Assembly: GCA_963576735.1 (NCBI GenBank)
Contig: OY755177.1
Span: 6,324,001 to 6,388,000 of the forward strand
Reading direction: 5' to 3'
From: Bedellia somnulentella
Taxonomy: Eukaryota; Arthropoda; Insecta; Lepidoptera; Bedelliidae
DNA length: 64,000 nucleotides
Below the pieces are notes generated by a model. It saw only the letters and a list, made by a program, of their open reading frames with translations. It was not told where the DNA came from and did not search any database. This document shows, one piece after another, positions 63,727 to 64,000 of the stretch. The position numbers and the translations under genes are program-made. Every line of letters starts with the position of its first letter. Position 1 is the stretch's first letter.

Positions 63727-64000
63727 TTTTTAGGGTTCCGTAGCCAAATGGCAAAAACGGGACCCTTATAGATTCGTCATGTCTGTCCGTCTGTCCGTCC
63801 GTCCGTCCGTATGTCACAGCCAGTTTATTCCGAAACTATAAGAACTACATTATTGAAAATTGGTGCGTAGATGTATTCTGTAAACCGCATTAAGATCTTA
63901 AAATAAAATCTGAAAAAAAAAGCAAAATTTTTAGGGTTCCCCATACATAGAACTGAAAATCAATTTTTTTTTTCATCAAACCTATACGTGTGGGGTATCT
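63727..64000 (+). repeat. Dispersed lepidopteran 'AGGGTTCCGTA' repeat, runs off right edge
   Basis: TTTTTAGGGTTCCGTAGCCA, AATGGCAAAAACGGGACCCT, TATAGATTCGTCATGTCTGT, a (GTCC)n run and TTTTAGGGTTCCCCATACAT. This very abundant lepidopteran repeat is familiar to me, but its class is not certain. The right end is outside the window. Confidence 0.75.

Noticed and set aside
1..64000. CRISPR array or bacterial-type operons
   Set aside because: No array of short repeats with unique spacers, no Shine-Dalgarno-led gene clusters; all large open frames are eukaryotic transposon proteins.

Overview
The window looks like non-genic chromosomal DNA from a moth or butterfly (Lepidoptera). It is strongly AT-rich and packed with mobile elements. 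These include a short interspersed element (called SINE-A here) with an ATGT-repeat tail in more than 30 copies, a tRNA-derived SINE (SINE-B) in at least seven copies, RTE-type and CR1-type LINE pieces, foldback DNA elements, and dispersed repeats of kinds familiar from lepidopteran genomes, such as the 'AGGGTTCCGTA' element at the right edge. I recognise no host protein-coding exon, rRNA gene or functional tRNA gene. The window could be a large intron or an intergenic region; the sequence does not say which.

Layout. 1-3157 is a non-LTR retrotransposon on the minus strand. Its ORF2 (endonuclease plus reverse transcriptase) is open from an ATG at 2561 to the window edge, 853 codons without a stop. 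3.2-41 kb is a mosaic of SINE-A, SINE-B, RTE 3' ends and DNA elements: hairpins at 7428-7650, 23965-24555, 30049-30627 and 32654-32912, and a TTAA-flanked element with about 150-bp inverted repeats at 41194-41704. At 41751-42150 is the C-terminal part of a Pif1/Helitron-type helicase. It is joined to a 171-bp tandem repeat, which was then split by a CR1 LINE (42600-46492, target duplication GACCTT).

That CR1 element carries a 5'-truncated ORF1 with an esterase (SGNH) domain and an intact ORF2. The two frames overlap, with ORF2 in the -1 frame. ORF2 has no ATG before its first catalytic motifs, and the overlap holds the heptamer A-AAT-TTA in the ORF1 reading phase. This suggests that ORF2 is made by -1 ribosomal frameshifting.

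49567-57964 is an 8.4-kb LTR retrotransposon on the plus strand. Its two 513-bp LTRs look identical and it is flanked by GTTT target duplications. Its interior holds only a broken gag relic and no recognisable pol, so it is probably a recently mobilised non-autonomous element. 58-64 kb holds a local duplication with a SINE-A in only one copy, a CR1 3' tail, a SINE-B and the right-edge repeat.

The elements interact in three visible ways. SINE-A shares its last ~45 bp with the local RTE LINE, which suggests RTE drives it. The CR1 element ends in GACTTTTT-type repeats that also appear in two truncated copies. Nested insertions (SINE-A in SINE-B, CR1 tail in SINE-A, CR1 in the helicase repeat) give a relative order of events.
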